A DNA stretch of 64,000 nucleotides from Candidatus Stahliibacteriota bacterium (GTDB lineage Bacteria > Hydrothermota > Tepidihabitantia > B3-TA06), in assembly GCA_004375895.1 (NCBI GenBank), contig SOJW01000015.1, positions 1-64,000 on the forward strand, written 5' to 3'. This document shows positions 1 through 8,438 of the stretch, one piece after another. The number at the start of each line of letters is the position of its first letter. Within the stretch, counting starts at the first letter, position 1. Made by a program: the position numbers and the translations under genes. Under the pieces are notes generated by a model that saw nothing but the letters and a program-made list of their open reading frames with translations, had not been told where the DNA came from and did no database searches.

Positions 1-386
1 CGCGCCTTGGCTTCGGCCTTCTTTACCAGCTCCAGCCTCTCCTCCAGTGAGTTATTCTCTACCGGGTCTTCAACAGGCGGATGGAACTCTCCCTTGGCCA
101 GTTTTGCTTTCGCCAGGTTTTTTTTGGTCCTGCTCATGGCCTTGGCTGCGGTTGCAGCGTCACCTATCGCTCGCATGATATCCGCGCGCTTGCTGCCCGG
201 GGTAGAGGAGAATCCCCACCGACCAGAGTCCAGCAGCCGCACACCTACGCCCGCAAGATGATTAGCCTGCGCCGCTTCAGGTTCTCCCTTGCGAACCGAG
301 ACCGCGTTCACCCTGCGCTCGTGGTAACGCAGCTCGGCGTAGTCCGCTGGCACATGCGCCAGAATCTCCTTGAGATAACTGATCAT
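1..386 (-). CDS. TldD/PmbA-family protein, N-terminal part (partial)
   Basis: This open frame is absent from the ORF track because it runs off the left edge. Reading minus from the ATG at 386 gives 128 residues starting MISYLKEILAHVPADYAELRY and continuing with AGVGVRLLDSGRWGFSST. That is the typical N-terminal domain of TldD/PmbA (TldE) proteins, which work as heterodimeric metalloproteases or in peptide maturation. The HExxxH region, if present, lies outside the window, so the TldD and PmbA branches cannot be separated. A GGAGG-like site (GCAGGAGGTAGA) precedes the ATG and a strong promoter lies upstream. It follows ftsK on the same strand. A complete tldD/pmbA pair occurs at 30.8-33.5 kb, so this is a third family member. 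Confidence 0.85.
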   Translation of the reverse strand, partial: MISYLKEILAHVPADYAELRYHERRVNAVSVRKGEPEAAQANHLAGVGVRLLDSGRWGFSSTPGSKRADIMRAIGDAATAAKAMSRTKKNLAKAKLAKGEFHPPVEDPVENNSLEERLELVKKAEAKA

Positions 387-436
387 TCTACCTCCTGCAA
401 ACTCTAAAGAGGTTTACCTTCTTGAAATCCGCGTGG

Positions 437-465
437 ATTTTACTCTATCACGAATGGGCTGTCAA
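437..465 (-). promoter_or_regulatory. Promoter of the TldD-family gene
   Basis: On the minus strand TTGACA (460-465) and TAAAAT (437-442) are separated by 17 bases, a near-consensus sigma-70-type promoter. It sits between ftsK and the TldD-family start at 386, so that gene need not depend on ftsK read-through. Confidence 0.65.
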
Positions 466-477
466 ATCCCGTTTGCC

Positions 478-2898
478 TCACACTTCTTCCAACCCCTTAA
501 GGATCTCTTCCAGTTCGGCTTCGTCCCCGATCAGGACCTTCCTTGACTTGCTGCCCTCGTAGGGTCCTACTATCCCTGCCTGCTCAAGCTGATCTATGAT
601 TCGTCCTGCCCGCGCCCAGCCCACGTTCAGCCGGCGCTGAAGCATGGAAACCGAGGCCTCCTTGTGGCGCATCACCAGCCTTGCCGCCTCTGCGAAGAAC
701 TCGTCTGTTTCCTCCAGACTGCCCTGGCGTTCCATCTGTTCGCGAATCGGGGCGAGTTCCTCCATGGGTGGATAGTAGTGGCCCTCGAGCTCTGCAAGGA
801 GCTGGGGGGAGATGATCGCTGCCAGGCGCTTGCGTTTGGTTTCGTAGAGTGGCTCTGAGGGATCAAGCAACGGATCAAGGAGATCTGCGGATATGATGGC
901 GTCAGAGAGTTCTGCGGCTTTCTCTTCGTCTACCTGGGTTGAAAGCAACACCCTAAGCCTTGCCCGGGCAAGCTTGTCTACTATCCTCTTCACCTCACCG
1001 GTTGAGACGAATGGTCCATGCAGCCTTACGGGCTCGCCTTTACCTGGCGGTAAGAAGAGCATGTCTCCGCGCCCAAGCAACGCCTCGGCACCGTTCATAT
1101 CAAGGATGGTTCTGGAGTCGGTCTTGGATGCCACCTGGAACGCGATGCGGCCTGGGAAGTTGGCCTTGATAAGCCCGGTGATTACGTCAACCGAGGGTCT
1201 CTGGGTTGCGAGCACCAGGTGGATTCCCACCGCTCTGGCCATCTGGGTCAGTCTAATGATGCGCTGCTCGATCTCAGATGGTGCGGTGAACATGAGGTCA
1301 GCCAGCTCGTCCACCACCACCACAATGTATGGCTTTTCCTTTTTGCGCTCCCTTTTGGCATAGGTGTTGTAGCCTGAGATGTCGCGCACACCTACGCGGG
1401 AGAACTCCTTATAGCGTTCCTCCATTATTCGCACCACGAACTCAAGGCTACGAGTTGCCTTGCGTGGATCAACGATGGTGGGCTGGATCAGATGTGGAAT
1501 CGGGTTGTATACCGGCAGCTCAAGCCGCTTGGGGTCTATCGCCATGAATCGAACCTGGTGCGGGGCGGCCTTGATGAGCATGCTGGTCATGATGCTGTGT
1601 ATGCAGACCGACTTGCCCGAACCGGTGGTTCCTGCGATCAAAAGATGGGGGATGGATGCCAGGTCGGCCACCTGTGGGGTGCCGGTGATTGTGGTTCCCA
1701 GTGCAATGGTCAGTGGGTTGGGCGAGTTCTTGAAATCCTTTGAGCCAACAACCAGCCTGAAGGGGACGGTCTTTCGAGCGCGGTTGGGTATCTCGATACC
1801 TACCGCCGATTTACCCGGGATGGGAAGGATGCGGATGCGCTCGGCCTTAAGTGCCAATGAGAGATCGTCTGCAAGGCTCATGATCTTGGAGATCTTTATT
1901 CCCGGCGCAGGATGGAACTCATACCGGGTGATGACCGGGCCAGGGATGATGTCGCCTACCTTTCCTGTCACCTCGAACTCCTCAAGGCGTTTAATCAACA
2001 CCTTCGCGCCTTCGCGTGCCTCGCGGTCAGGCAACGCCTCCCAGTCTTCGGGAACAGGATCAAGAAGCTCTGCAAGCCCAAGCTCTTCAGGGGAGACCTC
2101 ACTTGCGGGTGTACGAACGATGCGTTCGGTCACCCCCTTAGGTGGTTCAACCCTGGGTGGAGTCTCCTCTTGCTCATCCCTTGCCATCTCCGCTTCGAGC
2201 CTTTCCTGTTCTCGCCTTGCTTCCTCGGCTTTCTGTTTTTCCGCCATGAATGCTGCATGCCTCTCCCGGCGCTCTTCAGCTGCGGCCTTGGCGCGCTCAA
2301 GCGCTTCAACTATCAACTTGTGGAGGTTGATGTCGAAGATAAGAACGATGGATACCAACAGGAGGAAACCAAGGATAAAGCCCAGTCCCAGCCCTCCCAC
2401 CAGACCGGTTAGATACTCGAACGCATCCTTCCCTATATTCCCGCCAAGGCTGATTAGATTTCTCGTAGGTCCACGCACGTTATAGAGCGGGAACTGCGCA
2501 GAGACCTTGCTTATGGGTATAAAGAAGTAGCCCAGGGTCACCTGGATCAAGAAAGCGAATCCTACGAGGGTCAGACTCGTCAGGATGAGCCGTTTTACCG
2601 GCCGGCGCAGCAACCGGTTTATTCCCCACAGCAAGAGAAGCAGAGGCAGAAGATAGGCTATGAAGCCAAGCCACGCGTAGAGTCCGCGTGCCAGAAGGAA
2701 ACCCAGCATACCGCCCCAGTTTTCAGGTCTTGTGGGTATCGCTTGAGGGTTAAAGCTCGCCAGGCTGATGGTTACAAACCCGGCAAGAAGCAGGAGAAGA
2801 AGACCGATGACGATGTCGGTGTTGTCCCGCTTGCGTGGCTTAGCCTGTGATTTGGGGTTGTTCGATTTGGTTTTTCTTGCAGAAACTTTCTTACCCAT
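478..2898 (-). CDS. ftsK: DNA translocase FtsK/SpoIIIE
   Basis: Membrane-anchored, ATP-driven DNA pump that moves the chromosome termini through the closing septum. The 806-residue protein has about four hydrophobic segments in the first 190 residues. A charged coiled-coil linker (about 190-270) follows, much shorter than in E. coli FtsK. The motor domain carries Walker A GTTGSGKS near residue 420 and Walker B VVVVDELADLM near 530. A C-terminal winged-helix gamma domain (VSMLQRRLNVGWARAGRIID, from about 736) reads the polar KOPS-type sequences. Length and layout match SpoIIIE/short FtsK proteins. It lies just downstream of an M50 peptidase gene on the same strand. Identification is secure; the separation of FtsK and SpoIIIE roles is not possible here. 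Confidence 0.97.
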   Translation of the reverse strand: MGKKVSARKTKSNNPKSQAKPRKRDNTDIVIGLLLLLLAGFVTISLASFNPQAIPTRPENWGGMLGFLLARGLYAWLGFIAYLLPLLLLLWGINRLLRRPVKRLILTSLTLVGFAFLIQVTLGYFFIPISKVSAQFPLYNVRGPTRNLISLGGNIGKDAFEYLTGLVGGLGLGFILGFLLLVSIVLIFDINLHKLIVEALERAKAAAEERRERHAAFMAEKQKAEEARREQERLEAEMARDEQEETPPRVEPPKGVTERIVRTPASEVSPEELGLAELLDPVPEDWEALPDREAREGAKVLIKRLEEFEVTGKVGDIIPGPVITRYEFHPAPGIKISKIMSLADDLSLALKAERIRILPIPGKSAVGIEIPNRARKTVPFRLVVGSKDFKNSPNPLTIALGTTITGTPQVADLASIPHLLIAGTTGSGKSVCIHSIMTSMLIKAAPHQVRFMAIDPKRLELPVYNPIPHLIQPTIVDPRKATRSLEFVVRIMEERYKEFSRVGVRDISGYNTYAKRERKKEKPYIVVVVDELADLMFTAPSEIEQRIIRLTQMARAVGIHLVLATQRPSVDVITGLIKANFPGRIAFQVASKTDSRTILDMNGAEALLGRGDMLFLPPGKGEPVRLHGPFVSTGEVKRIVDKLARARLRVLLSTQVDEEKAAELSDAIISADLLDPLLDPSEPLYETKRKRLAAIISPQLLAELEGHYYPPMEELAPIREQMERQGSLEETDEFFAEAARLVMRHKEASVSMLQRRLNVGWARAGRIIDQLEQAGIVGPYEGSKSRKVLIGDEAELEEILKGLEEV

Positions 2899-2908
2899 TC
2901 TCAGTCCT

Positions 2909-3574
2909 TTAGAGTATTATACCCAAGGCGCTTGGGCCTGCAAGGATTGCGGTAAGATAGAGGCTGGGTACGCCGATTATATACCAGAGAACCCGTGTGA
3001 AGATTAAAACGAGAAGTATAATGAAGCCGTAACGCCGCAGCCACAGCAAGGCGTTTGTGTAGCGCAGGGGTAGGAGAGAAAAAAGTATCTGCGAGCCGTC
3101 AAGTGGGGGGATAGGGATCATATTAAAAAACGCCAGGATCAGGTTGTAGAAAACGGCTAAACCGAGGATCCCCTGGATATAAGCGATAACCGGCGACGTT
3201 TGCAGGGAAATCAATCCAAAGAGTCTGAAGAGTGCGGCGAGGAGCAAGGCCAAAAGCAGATTCGCCCCCGGTCCGGCTATTGATACGAGAAGGGTTCCCT
3301 TGCGGCGGTCCCTGAAGTTGTCCGGATTTATGGGGACAGGCTTTGCCCAACCGAACCGGAAAAAGATCAAAGCGAGGGTGCCTATTAGATTCAGATGCTT
3401 TAGGGGGTTTAAGGTTAAGCGCCCCATCATCTTAGCGGTAGGATCACCCAACCGATTCGCCATCCATGCGTGAGCAAACTCATGGAACGTTAAACCAATG
3501 AGTATCCCTGGCAATGCAAGAAGGATAGTGAGCCAGTAGTTAATATCGGCAAATCGGGAAAAGAAACCAGACAT
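2909..3574 (-). CDS. Site-2-protease-like M50 family metallopeptidase
   Basis: Polytopic membrane protein of 221 residues with the zinc motif HEFAHAW (residues 31-37) in the first hydrophobic region and a downstream NMIPIPPLDGSQIL segment supplying the second metal-binding aspartate. This is the short M50B/rhomboid-like S2P layout without PDZ domains, found widely in bacteria as site-2 protease family protein. Members cleave within membranes, but this group has no established substrate. Its ATG overlaps the stop of the upstream nucleotidyltransferase gene (TAATG), and ftsK starts 10 bases downstream, so the three genes are probably co-transcribed. Confidence 0.9.
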   Translation of the reverse strand: MSGFFSRFADINYWLTILLALPGILIGLTFHEFAHAWMANRLGDPTAKMMGRLTLNPLKHLNLIGTLALIFFRFGWAKPVPINPDNFRDRRKGTLLVSIAGPGANLLLALLLAALFRLFGLISLQTSPVIAYIQGILGLAVFYNLILAFFNMIPIPPLDGSQILFSLLPLRYTNALLWLRRYGFIILLVLIFTRVLWYIIGVPSLYLTAILAGPSALGIIL

Positions 3575-4794
3575 TATTTCTCCCTTAGCCAGTGCCCCAG
3601 AAGCGCTTGTTCCTCACGCTTGTTACGAACCCTCGCGTCGAGCTTCGAGGCAAGGAGGTTGTCCAGTAACTCCTTGTACCGTGGTCCAGGCTGGATTCCC
3701 AACCGTTTGAGGTCATCACCGGTTGTTGAGATCTTTACATTACTGTAGTCCTCCAGATAGCGTGCGATCTTATCGCAGCTTTTGGCTCTTGTGGTTTCTG
3801 CGATAATCCCCAGCCCCCTTTGATCGTAGTTATTGAGGTAGAAGGTGATCTGGGATGGGGTCCTGAGTCGTGCAAGGGAGGAAAGGATCTTTCTGGCCTC
3901 CCGCAGGGTGCTTGTGGTTTCAAGGCATGCCTTCTTTACCGGGAGTTTCTTTACATGGGTCTCGTCAAATAAAGAAAGCAACAGACACAGGAACTCGCAG
4001 CTTTCCTTGATGCGTCCCAGCCGCGTAGGGGAGAGGGGAGCAAGGGGTTTTCCAAGGAAGGCAAGCGCACCCAATGACTCCAATCTCTTGATTGTCCTTA
4101 CCCTCACCTCTTTCGGTTCCTGCGCGATGCATCGTAACTCATAAAGATGTCTCTCGCCTGATAGGACAGGTGTTCTCTTCACCGCTTTCTTGAGCAACAC
4201 TAACGTATGCGGCTCAATCCTGAAGCTAAACCTTTCTGCATATCGCACCGCGCGGAAGATTCGGGTGGGATCGTCGGTAAAACTCTTATCGTGCAGAACA
4301 CGGATCAACCTTTTCTTAAGGTCTCTTTGGCCCTTAAGAGGATCAAGCAGGTTCCCGAAGTCTGAAGGATGCAGGGACTGGGCCATGGCGTTCACGGTAA
4401 AGTCCCGCCGGTGTAGGTCATCCGTGATCGAAGCAGGCTCGACCTTCGGGAGTTCACCAGGTTTTGGGTATCCTTCTTTTCGAGTCCTTGCGATGTCTAT
4501 CCTTTCCCCTTTGGGTCCTTGAAGTGTTCCTGTCTTGAACGGCGGGTAGTAGAGAAAGCGAGTCCCTAGTTCTTTTGCTAATCGCTCGCCCAGGCGCTGA
4601 ACATTGCCTTCGCAGGCCAGATCGATATCCAAGGTCTTCTTGCCCAACAGCCTATCGCGTACCACCCCTCCTACCAGGTAAAGCTTAGCCCCTTCCTGGG
4701 CCGCTATCTCGCCCAGCCAGCGCAGGCCGGTGTTAGTGCTGCGGCGGAGTAAAGCCCATCTCTTTTGCGGGGCCGGGCTTTTCTTTGATTTCAA
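3574..4794 (-). CDS. CCA tRNA nucleotidyltransferase / poly(A) polymerase family
   Basis: Class II nucleotidyltransferase of 406 residues. The head contains LVGGVVRDRLLG followed by the two catalytic aspartates in TLDIDLAC (about 56 and 58). RRDFTVNAMA near residue 130 and the RNA-binding neck/body (FRAVRYAERFSFRIE) follow. Such proteins add or repair the tRNA 3' CCA end; some members add only A residues, and bacterial poly(A) polymerase is closely related. The start is a TTG preceded by GGAAAGA, and it overlaps the upstream DUF3467 gene by about 60 bases. No later ATG is available before the catalytic head. Family certain; CCA versus A-adding specificity open. Confidence 0.92.
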   Translation of the reverse strand: MKSKKSPAPQKRWALLRRSTNTGLRWLGEIAAQEGAKLYLVGGVVRDRLLGKKTLDIDLACEGNVQRLGERLAKELGTRFLYYPPFKTGTLQGPKGERIDIARTRKEGYPKPGELPKVEPASITDDLHRRDFTVNAMAQSLHPSDFGNLLDPLKGQRDLKKRLIRVLHDKSFTDDPTRIFRAVRYAERFSFRIEPHTLVLLKKAVKRTPVLSGERHLYELRCIAQEPKEVRVRTIKRLESLGALAFLGKPLAPLSPTRLGRIKESCEFLCLLLSLFDETHVKKLPVKKACLETTSTLREARKILSSLARLRTPSQITFYLNNYDQRGLGIIAETTRAKSCDKIARYLEDYSNVKISTTGDDLKRLGIQPGPRYKELLDNLLASKLDARVRNKREEQALLGHWLREK

Positions 4795-5047
4795 TCTTTC
4801 CGTAGCGTGCCTCGTATTTCTTGATGTTTTCCTCTAACGTGCGGCGCAGAAGCTCGATATGCTGAGGGGACATGACGATACGCGAAAGTACCCTTGCCTT
4901 GGGCAGTCCTGGCAGCATGCGCGCGAAATCCAAAATGAACTCCGATGAAGAGTGGGCAACCAGCACAAGGTTCGAGTAGGTGCCCTCGGCCTGCTCGGGC
5001 TTGATCTCAACGTCCAGTCTGCGGACAGGTTTCGGTTGTTCGTTCAT
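4733..5047 (-). CDS. DUF3467 domain protein
   Basis: Small soluble protein of about 104 residues with SNLVLVAHSSSEFILDFARMLPG and a C-terminal helix RRTLEENIKKYEARYG, matching the DUF3467 family. The family function is not established. The ORF track starts upstream (5071), but the ATG at 5047 has a GGAGG site (CGGAGGCTAAAG) at good spacing and begins MNEQPKPVRRLDVEI. Its 3' end overlaps the nucleotidyltransferase start. The region upstream (5113-5161) holds a 49-base sequence repeated exactly near 49.8 kb. Confidence 0.8.
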   Translation of the reverse strand: MNEQPKPVRRLDVEIKPEQAEGTYSNLVLVAHSSSEFILDFARMLPGLPKARVLSRIVMSPQHIELLRRTLEENIKKYEARYGKIEIKEKPGPAKEMGFTPPQH

Positions 5048-5112
5048 CTTTAGCCTCCGATCTAATAACATTCTATTCGCAGACGGCGCGGAGTCAAGTT
5101 CTTGCTGACTCC

Positions 5113-5161
5113 GATTGCGATCTCCATGGCTTAATTCGTCAGGTTTCTATTGCACTCGTCA
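5113..5161. repeat. 49-base exact inverted-copy repeat, left copy
   Basis: The sequence from GATTGCGATCTCC to GCACTCGTCA is identical over all 49 bases, in reverse complement, to 49828-49876. Both copies lie directly upstream of an M15-like peptidase gene, in the same orientation relative to that gene. The flanking coding sequences are strongly diverged, so perfect conservation here is out of proportion. Confidence 0.9.
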
Positions 5162-5200
5162 TAATCCAGAGGAGACTTAATAAACAAAGAAGGAGGTTTT

Positions 5201-6421
5201 ATGCCTTACGCAACGATAAGAGAAATTTTGTCCGAGGTGGATGCGGAGAATCCTCCTGCACCCGAGCATTTTCCTGATTTTAATCCGACGGATATAGAGG
5301 CCTGGGCATATTTTATACACGTCTATCTCGATTCTTCGCGGTCGGATTTTGGTCGTCCGTCCTTTCTGCCCAAATATACACGTGCAACCGGTGGGTTCCA
5401 ATATGGATTTCTCAGCCAGGAGAATCCCTTCGCACCCCGATATCCCGCAAACTACGATGAAGCGATCAAAGCGACTTACATCAAGAAGATTTTAGATTAC
5501 ATAAAAATACTGACCCGGAAGTGGGGTTGGGTGAGCTTGAAGCTAGAGAGCGTGATGGGTTTTGAAATAAAGGCCGACACTGACGAGGGGTGGTGGAATT
5601 TTTACAGGGCGCTTTACAATCGAGCTATGTCGGCGCGGGACATCGCCTGGCGCAAGATTATGACCTACTGTGCCACTCTGATTGGAAATCAGAATGCAAG
5701 CAATACAAGGATTATCATTCCAGAAATGGCTATCCTTTACTCTCATGTCAAGGCTCAATGGGATGCAGTATTTGGTCAGGTTGCCAACCTTGTGATTAGC
5801 TCTGGCTACAGAACACCTGCGGAGCAAAGGGCATTGCGGGTCGCAAGAAGGAACGTCGAAACGACCCACGCTACAGGAGGAGCGATAGATATTCATCCCG
5901 ACCGTGATAGCATCCTCTTCGCCGGAAGCGAGAAGCGATTCGTCTTCCTGGGTTACCTGGCGTGGCTTTGCAAGGTTATAGGTCACAGCGAGCTGGGCAA
6001 GGAACCTTATACGATAGCGGAAATAACAAGCAATCATGTCCTCCAAGTGAGCTATGCCTGGCTGTTGTACGTGGGAATGGAGGATGAGTATAAAGAGATT
6101 CTCCCAGAGTTTGTACGGCCATACGATGGCGAGCTTCCCCATAACACCAACACAGGAGCGCTCCTGCGGGAGATTCAGGGACCCAATCGGATTGATGAAC
6201 ATTGGAATCGATTTGATGAAGAGAATTTTGACCTTGGTGCCCTAGAGAATGGTGTCGATCGTCTTGATCCTAACGGCGCGGTTTCGGCTTCCTGGATGGA
6301 AGGCCTTTTGAGATTTTTGGAGAACAATCAAGATTTATTGTTGGAGCCAGACCGACAAAGGCTTGCCAGGATTAATATCAATGCTCTCCCCACACACAGG
6401 GCTTTGCCACAGGAATGGTAG
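5201..6421 (+). CDS. M15-like zinc peptidase (D,D/L,D-carboxypeptidase fold), copy A
   Basis: Protein of 406 residues. The region 199-230 reads ISSGYRTPAEQ then TTHATGGAID, resembling the SGYR and SxHxxGxAxD motifs of M15-family peptidoglycan peptidases. Predicted zinc ligands are H223 and D230, with H279 in TSNHVLQVSYAWLL as the third. The first 190 residues (PDFNPTDIEAWAYFIHVYLD) match only the paralogue at 48463-49791. No signal peptide is visible, so export would need another route such as lysis or a dedicated secretion system. A strong GAAGGAGG site precedes the ATG. An exported-protein gene with its own promoter follows after about 45 bases. Peptidase assignment comes from motifs only; the substrate is unknown. 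Confidence 0.72.
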   Translation: MPYATIREILSEVDAENPPAPEHFPDFNPTDIEAWAYFIHVYLDSSRSDFGRPSFLPKYTRATGGFQYGFLSQENPFAPRYPANYDEAIKATYIKKILDYIKILTRKWGWVSLKLESVMGFEIKADTDEGWWNFYRALYNRAMSARDIAWRKIMTYCATLIGNQNASNTRIIIPEMAILYSHVKAQWDAVFGQVANLVISSGYRTPAEQRALRVARRNVETTHATGGAIDIHPDRDSILFAGSEKRFVFLGYLAWLCKVIGHSELGKEPYTIAEITSNHVLQVSYAWLLYVGMEDEYKEILPEFVRPYDGELPHNTNTGALLREIQGPNRIDEHWNRFDEENFDLGALENGVDRLDPNGAVSASWMEGLLRFLENNQDLLLEPDRQRLARININALPTHRALPQEW

Positions 6422-6432
6422 AATCAATGGGA

Positions 6433-6460
6433 TTGACACAATAACCCTTTGTCTTATAAT
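6433..6460 (+). promoter_or_regulatory. Promoter placed for a leaderless transcript
   Basis: TTGACA (6433-6438), a 16-base spacer, then TATAAT (6455-6460). The ATG at 6467 is only six bases after the -10 box, so transcription should start at or next to the start codon. There is no ribosome binding site. Confidence 0.75.
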
Positions 6461-6466
6461 ATCTTG

Positions 6467-7342
6467 ATGAAAAGGGCGTGGGTTATTCTTCTTGTGATGT
6501 GGGGGACGATGTGGGCGTTTTCGCTCGAGGAGTTCCTATGGATTTATTTTTGGATTGACTACGATTGCTATTTGCGGAAGGAGGATAGAGAGGCTTATAA
6601 GGCTGCCTATGGGCCCAAGTTCTGGAGTAACGAGAAGATAATCCCTATGTCTGTGCTTACTGAGGAGTATCCTCGTGCCGCGGTCCAGCTTGATGGGCTT
6701 GTGGAGAATACAATGAGAAGCCAAAAGAGCCTTGACTGGGCGCTTGATAACTTGAAACCTTCCTCAGGGCCGGCGGCTTCACTGCCTGATTCAATCCGAA
6801 GGGAGATGCTCTATTATCTTTACCACGATAACTTCTATAGGATCAAGAAACCCTGGTCTTTCGGGGATGAGATACCAACGGATTTCTATTTTAGCGGTGG
6901 AACTGGAACTTCAGATAAAGGTTGGTTTCGTTACGCAGACATAGACTGCGCAGCAATGGAAGAGGCGAAATTGTGGCTTGGTAGCTACTGCACAATTTAT
7001 TGGGCCAGATCCAACGATACCCTTATGGATTCAGCGCGTGCCATGAGATTATTCAACCATGCGATTAAAGAAGATATGCTGGTAAGCCGTCTTTCTAATC
7101 CAGAATGGAGTCCAATCCTAAGTTTTGAACCCTGCGTCTACCATGAGTACTACGAGCTTCCCGCGTATTGCATCGAGATCACGGTTGAGTATGATTGCTG
7201 TGAGGAGTACCCAAACGTCTACCGAAGACAGGATACCATGGTCGTCGTAACCTGCATTAAGGATAACTACGAGTATCTCATCTCACACTCCAAGGCGGAT
7301 GGGGGCATCACCGAATTTTTGCATTACTACTTGACCTTTTAA
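6467..7342 (+). CDS. Exported protein of unknown function, cassette partner 1
   Basis: Protein of 291 residues beginning MKRAWVILLVMWGTMWAFS, a clear signal peptide. I choose the ATG at 6467 over the TTG at 6449 because the latter lies inside the promoter. It is closely similar to 7557-8438 (shared SLEEFLWI, DREAYKAAY, KSLDWALDNL, RAMLYYLYHDNFY-like, SGGTGTS) and distantly to 47535-48395. Several cysteines (DYDC, YDCCEEYP, FEPC) are shared with the close paralogue. I do not recognise a known family. It always accompanies the M15-like peptidase, so it may be the enzyme's partner, inhibitor or target-side protein; that role is inference. Confidence 0.8.
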   Translation: MKRAWVILLVMWGTMWAFSLEEFLWIYFWIDYDCYLRKEDREAYKAAYGPKFWSNEKIIPMSVLTEEYPRAAVQLDGLVENTMRSQKSLDWALDNLKPSSGPAASLPDSIRREMLYYLYHDNFYRIKKPWSFGDEIPTDFYFSGGTGTSDKGWFRYADIDCAAMEEAKLWLGSYCTIYWARSNDTLMDSARAMRLFNHAIKEDMLVSRLSNPEWSPILSFEPCVYHEYYELPAYCIEITVEYDCCEEYPNVYRRQDTMVVVTCIKDNYEYLISHSKADGGITEFLHYYLTF

Positions 7343-7360
7343 CTCCTACCTTCCGAATAG

Positions 7361-7501
7361 CAGGGACCCTGGGAGGTTAGAACGGGGTTTGTGAAGTTTC
7401 TGCAGAAGAAGGAGGACCTAACCGACCTTCAGAAGAAGAAAATCTCCAGAATCAACCTCCACCACCTCGATAAGGTTCAGTCTACCTGGCCTTTGCCGTA
7501 G
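7361..7501 (+). pseudogene. C-terminal remnant of a second M15-like peptidase gene
   Basis: Between the two exported-protein genes an open frame ends with TGFVKFLQKKEDLTDLQKKK and a few more residues before TAG at 7499. It aligns with the C-terminus of copy A (EGLLRFLENNQDLLLEPDRQ, then RLARININ) in order and spacing. Nothing of the catalytic domain remains. This implies that the peptidase/exported-protein pair was once tandemly duplicated and the second peptidase was then deleted. Confidence 0.75.
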
Positions 7502-7523
7502 GGTGTCAAAATCAAAATTTATC

Positions 7524-7551
7524 TTGACAAATTGAACTTTTATCTTATAAT
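7524..7551 (+). promoter_or_regulatory. Promoter placed for a leaderless transcript
   Basis: TTGACA (7524-7529), 16 bases, TATAAT (7546-7551), then ATG at 7557 after five bases. Spacing and sequence mirror the promoter at 6433, with no room for a ribosome binding site. Confidence 0.78.
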
Positions 7552-7556
7552 TCCCC

Positions 7557-8438
7557 ATGGGGAGACTTTTGTTTACTGCATTGCTCTTTTTAGGCGTTGT
7601 GTGGGGGTTCTCGCTTGAGGAGTTTTTGTGGATTTTCTACTGGCACGATTATGATTGCTGCTTGTGGGAGGAGGATAGAGAGGCCTATAAGGCTGCTTAT
7701 GCTCCCAAGTACCGGAGTAACGAGAAGATAATCCCCATACCGGTGCTTACTAAGGAGTATCCTCGTGCGGCGGCCCAGCTTGATGGGCTTGTGGAGGATG
7801 CGATGGGAAGACGCAAGAGCCTTGACTGGGCGCTTGATAACTTGAGGCCGTCCTCAGGGCTGGCAGCGTCGGTACCCGATTCCATCCGCAGGGCGATGCT
7901 CTATTATCTTTACCACGATAACTTCTACAAGGTTAAGAAGCCATGGAACTTCGGCAACGAGATGTTTAGTATTTTACACTTCAGCGGAGGTACAGGTACA
8001 TCCGAGCAGGGCTGGGTTCGTTATGCGACCATACCTGTTTGGACAATGGAAGAGGGGAAAGCGTATTTTAGCGGTTATACCGGGATCTCGTGGGCTCGAA
8101 CCAGCGATACAGTGATGGACTCGACACGCGCTATGTGGATGTTCAATAACGCGGTGCAGAAAAACGTATTGATAAGTAGATTGTCTGATCCTGCCTGGTT
8201 TCCGATTTTGAGCATGGAATCCTGTGCCTTCCATGAGCGTTACGAACTTCCAGCATTTTGTATGAAGATTCCTCTTGAATACGATTGTTGCGAGGCATAT
8301 CCTGATGTTTATAGAAAAAACGACACCCTCTTCCTGGCGACTTTTATTACAGACGGCTATGAGTATCTTATCTTTTCTTCCGTTGGATTTTGGGGAAAGG
8401 GATATCCCTGGAATTTCTATTTAAGATTTCGACCTTAG
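7557..8438 (+). CDS. Exported protein of unknown function, cassette partner 2
   Basis: Protein of 293 residues with signal peptide MGRLLFTALLFLGVVWGFS. It is a close paralogue of 6467-7342: the block from SLEEFLWI through KSLDWALDN is nearly the same, and the SGGTGTS segment and the YDCCEAYP cysteines are kept. The C-terminal thirds differ more. Its cognate peptidase gene is reduced to the remnant at 7361-7501, so this copy is now an orphan partner. The stop codon directly abuts the lipoate-ligase remnant on the other strand. Function unknown. Confidence 0.8.
   Translation: MGRLLFTALLFLGVVWGFSLEEFLWIFYWHDYDCCLWEEDREAYKAAYAPKYRSNEKIIPIPVLTKEYPRAAAQLDGLVEDAMGRRKSLDWALDNLRPSSGLAASVPDSIRRAMLYYLYHDNFYKVKKPWNFGNEMFSILHFSGGTGTSEQGWVRYATIPVWTMEEGKAYFSGYTGISWARTSDTVMDSTRAMWMFNNAVQKNVLISRLSDPAWFPILSMESCAFHERYELPAFCMKIPLEYDCCEAYPDVYRKNDTLFLATFITDGYEYLIFSSVGFWGKGYPWNFYLRFRP

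Noticed and set aside
1460-2485. 341-codon plus-strand ORF
   Set aside because: It lies wholly inside ftsK on the other strand and has a low-complexity Ser/Arg-rich translation with no start signal; it is a shadow of the real gene.
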